Assembly: GCA_016935015.1 (NCBI GenBank)
Contig: JAFGRT010000021.1
Coordinates: 1-64,000 of the forward strand
DNA: 64,000 bases
Direction of reading: 5' to 3'
Source: Acidobacteriota bacterium
Lineage (GTDB): Bacteria > Acidobacteriota > JAAYUB01
The notes beneath the pieces are model-generated. The model had not been told where the DNA came from. It did no database searches and worked only from the letters and a program-made list of their open reading frames with translations. The translations under genes and the position numbers were made by a program. This document shows positions 63,430-64,000 of the stretch, piece after piece. Each line of letters starts with the position of its first letter. The first letter of the stretch is position 1.

Positions 63430-64000
63430 ATGTCTCAAGCGATGAAATCCACCATGATACTTGTCACACTGACGGCGGTCGCATGCGGCCTGACGTGTCC
63501 GGTCTGGGCCGATGTGCTCTGGAAAGTGCCCATCGAGCGGAATCTGACCATCGGTGAAACGCGCGGCGACCTCATCGTCCGGGATGACAAGATGATTTTT
63601 GAGTCCGTCAAGCGGGGCGACGATCGGGTGATCGAGTACGACAATATCCTTGAACTGGATGTCAAGCCCAGCGGTTATGAATTCCACCTGCATTTCATCA
63701 ACAGCGCCAACGGCAAGAAAGAAAAATACGTTCTCAAGTTCACTAATGATCGGCCGGAAAACCGGGACATTCTCGAGTATATCCGTCGCCGTATGGTTGC
63801 GCCGGCCGTCGAATCCGGGCAGGATTACGCCACCGGTGAACCAGTGGATTTTCCCTTCCGGATAGCGGTGGAACTGGATCTGAACGGCAACAACTGCATC
63901 GGCACCCTGGTGGTGCGTGAAGACAAAATCATCTTCGAGACCGTTGGCGGCCGTTGTGCCAATCGCGCCTTCGTGCGCGACTGGGAGGAGTTCAAGAGTT
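63430..64000 (+). CDS. Exported protein with two repeated beta modules (truncated by window edge)
   Basis: Open from ATG 63430 to the window end (190 codons visible), hence absent from the ORF track as one ORF. GGGAGT precedes the ATG. Signal peptide: TMILVTLTAVACGLTCPVWADV. The mature part has two similar units: VPIERNLTIGETRGDLIVRDDKMIFESVKRGD and VELDLNGNNCIGTLVVREDKIIFETVGGR, each a PH- or GRAM-like beta module. The 222 bases upstream (63208-63429) hold a TATAAT at 63265-63270 and a GGCCGGCG-N6-CGCCGGCC hairpin at 63382-63403, but no other gene. Confidence 0.75.
   Translation, partial: MSQAMKSTMILVTLTAVACGLTCPVWADVLWKVPIERNLTIGETRGDLIVRDDKMIFESVKRGDDRVIEYDNILELDVKPSGYEFHLHFINSANGKKEKYVLKFTNDRPENRDILEYIRRRMVAPAVESGQDYATGEPVDFPFRIAVELDLNGNNCIGTLVVREDKIIFETVGGRCANRAFVRDWEEFKS

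Overview
This window looks like a stretch of chromosome from a GC-rich, Gram-negative, free-living heterotrophic bacterium. The evidence for a diderm envelope is the Kdo synthesis genes (kdsA, kdsD), a TonB-type C-terminal domain, lipoproteins, periplasmic adaptor proteins and many Sec or Tat signal peptides. Several secreted proteins end in dockerin-like repeats (a beta-helix protein, a gingipain-type protease and a cyanophycinase-like protein). With a GH97 enzyme, this suggests a degrader of polymers. I cannot fix the phylum from sequence alone. Acidobacteriota or a neighbouring, poorly cultured phylum is a guess from the family mix (DUF6599, Tat-DUF362, CIA30, dockerin-tailed proteases). 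I see no phage, insertion sequence, CRISPR array, rRNA or plasmid functions. The ORF track misses the two partial edge genes because they have no stop inside the window.

Layout. 1-2.0 kb: a truncated membrane 4Fe-4S protein, a mazEF toxin-antitoxin pair, and a decayed four-helix-bundle-suffix ORF carrying two opposed arrays of 9-bp GTCCA/TGGAC repeats. 2-9.3 kb: single metabolic genes (GH97, dicarboxylate or glutamate symporter, YheT hydrolase, CIA30 protein, LOG protein, nitrilase). 9.4-15.2 kb: a transport locus with a lipoprotein, a double-length HlyD-type adaptor, a second adaptor and a MacB-type permease, with no ATPase gene. 15.4-23.9 kb: a secreted beta-helix protein, a PAS sensor, an FHA-membrane protein overlapping a membrane-anchored HEXXH protease, a secreted protein with winged-helix-like repeats, and DinB.

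24-32.5 kb is a long minus-strand directon: adenosine deaminase, initiator tRNA, a GAF-GAF sensor with a degenerate kinase core, a receiver-kinase, a receiver-TPR-like protein, then pyrG-kdsA-kdsD. It couples a signalling cassette to nucleotide and Kdo synthesis genes; CTP made by PyrG is the co-substrate for Kdo activation. 32.5-41 kb: a frameshifted alpha/beta hydrolase remnant, a coiled-coil zinc-ribbon protein, an ABM/alcohol-dehydrogenase pair, an FHA-GGDEF cyclase, a free-standing RNA polymerase alpha-CTD-like protein with a lysine-rich tail, and a large endonuclease Q-UvrD helicase fusion.

41-52.3 kb: gingipain-like protease, a membrane-anchored protein, an ECF sigma / anti-sigma / zinc-ribbon membrane protein operon, cyanophycinase-like protein, VanX-type dipeptidase, two ferritin-like proteins and a Fur/PerR regulator with a clear operator and promoter. 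52.4-64 kb: RmlD-like reductase, patatin, RibD-type reductase, TonB-domain protein, CPBP protease, adenosine-specific kinase, PEBP, Smr, two zinc-ribbon membrane proteins, and a Tat-DUF362/DUF6599 pair, ending in a truncated secreted protein. Family names come from motif recognition by eye; no database search was run.
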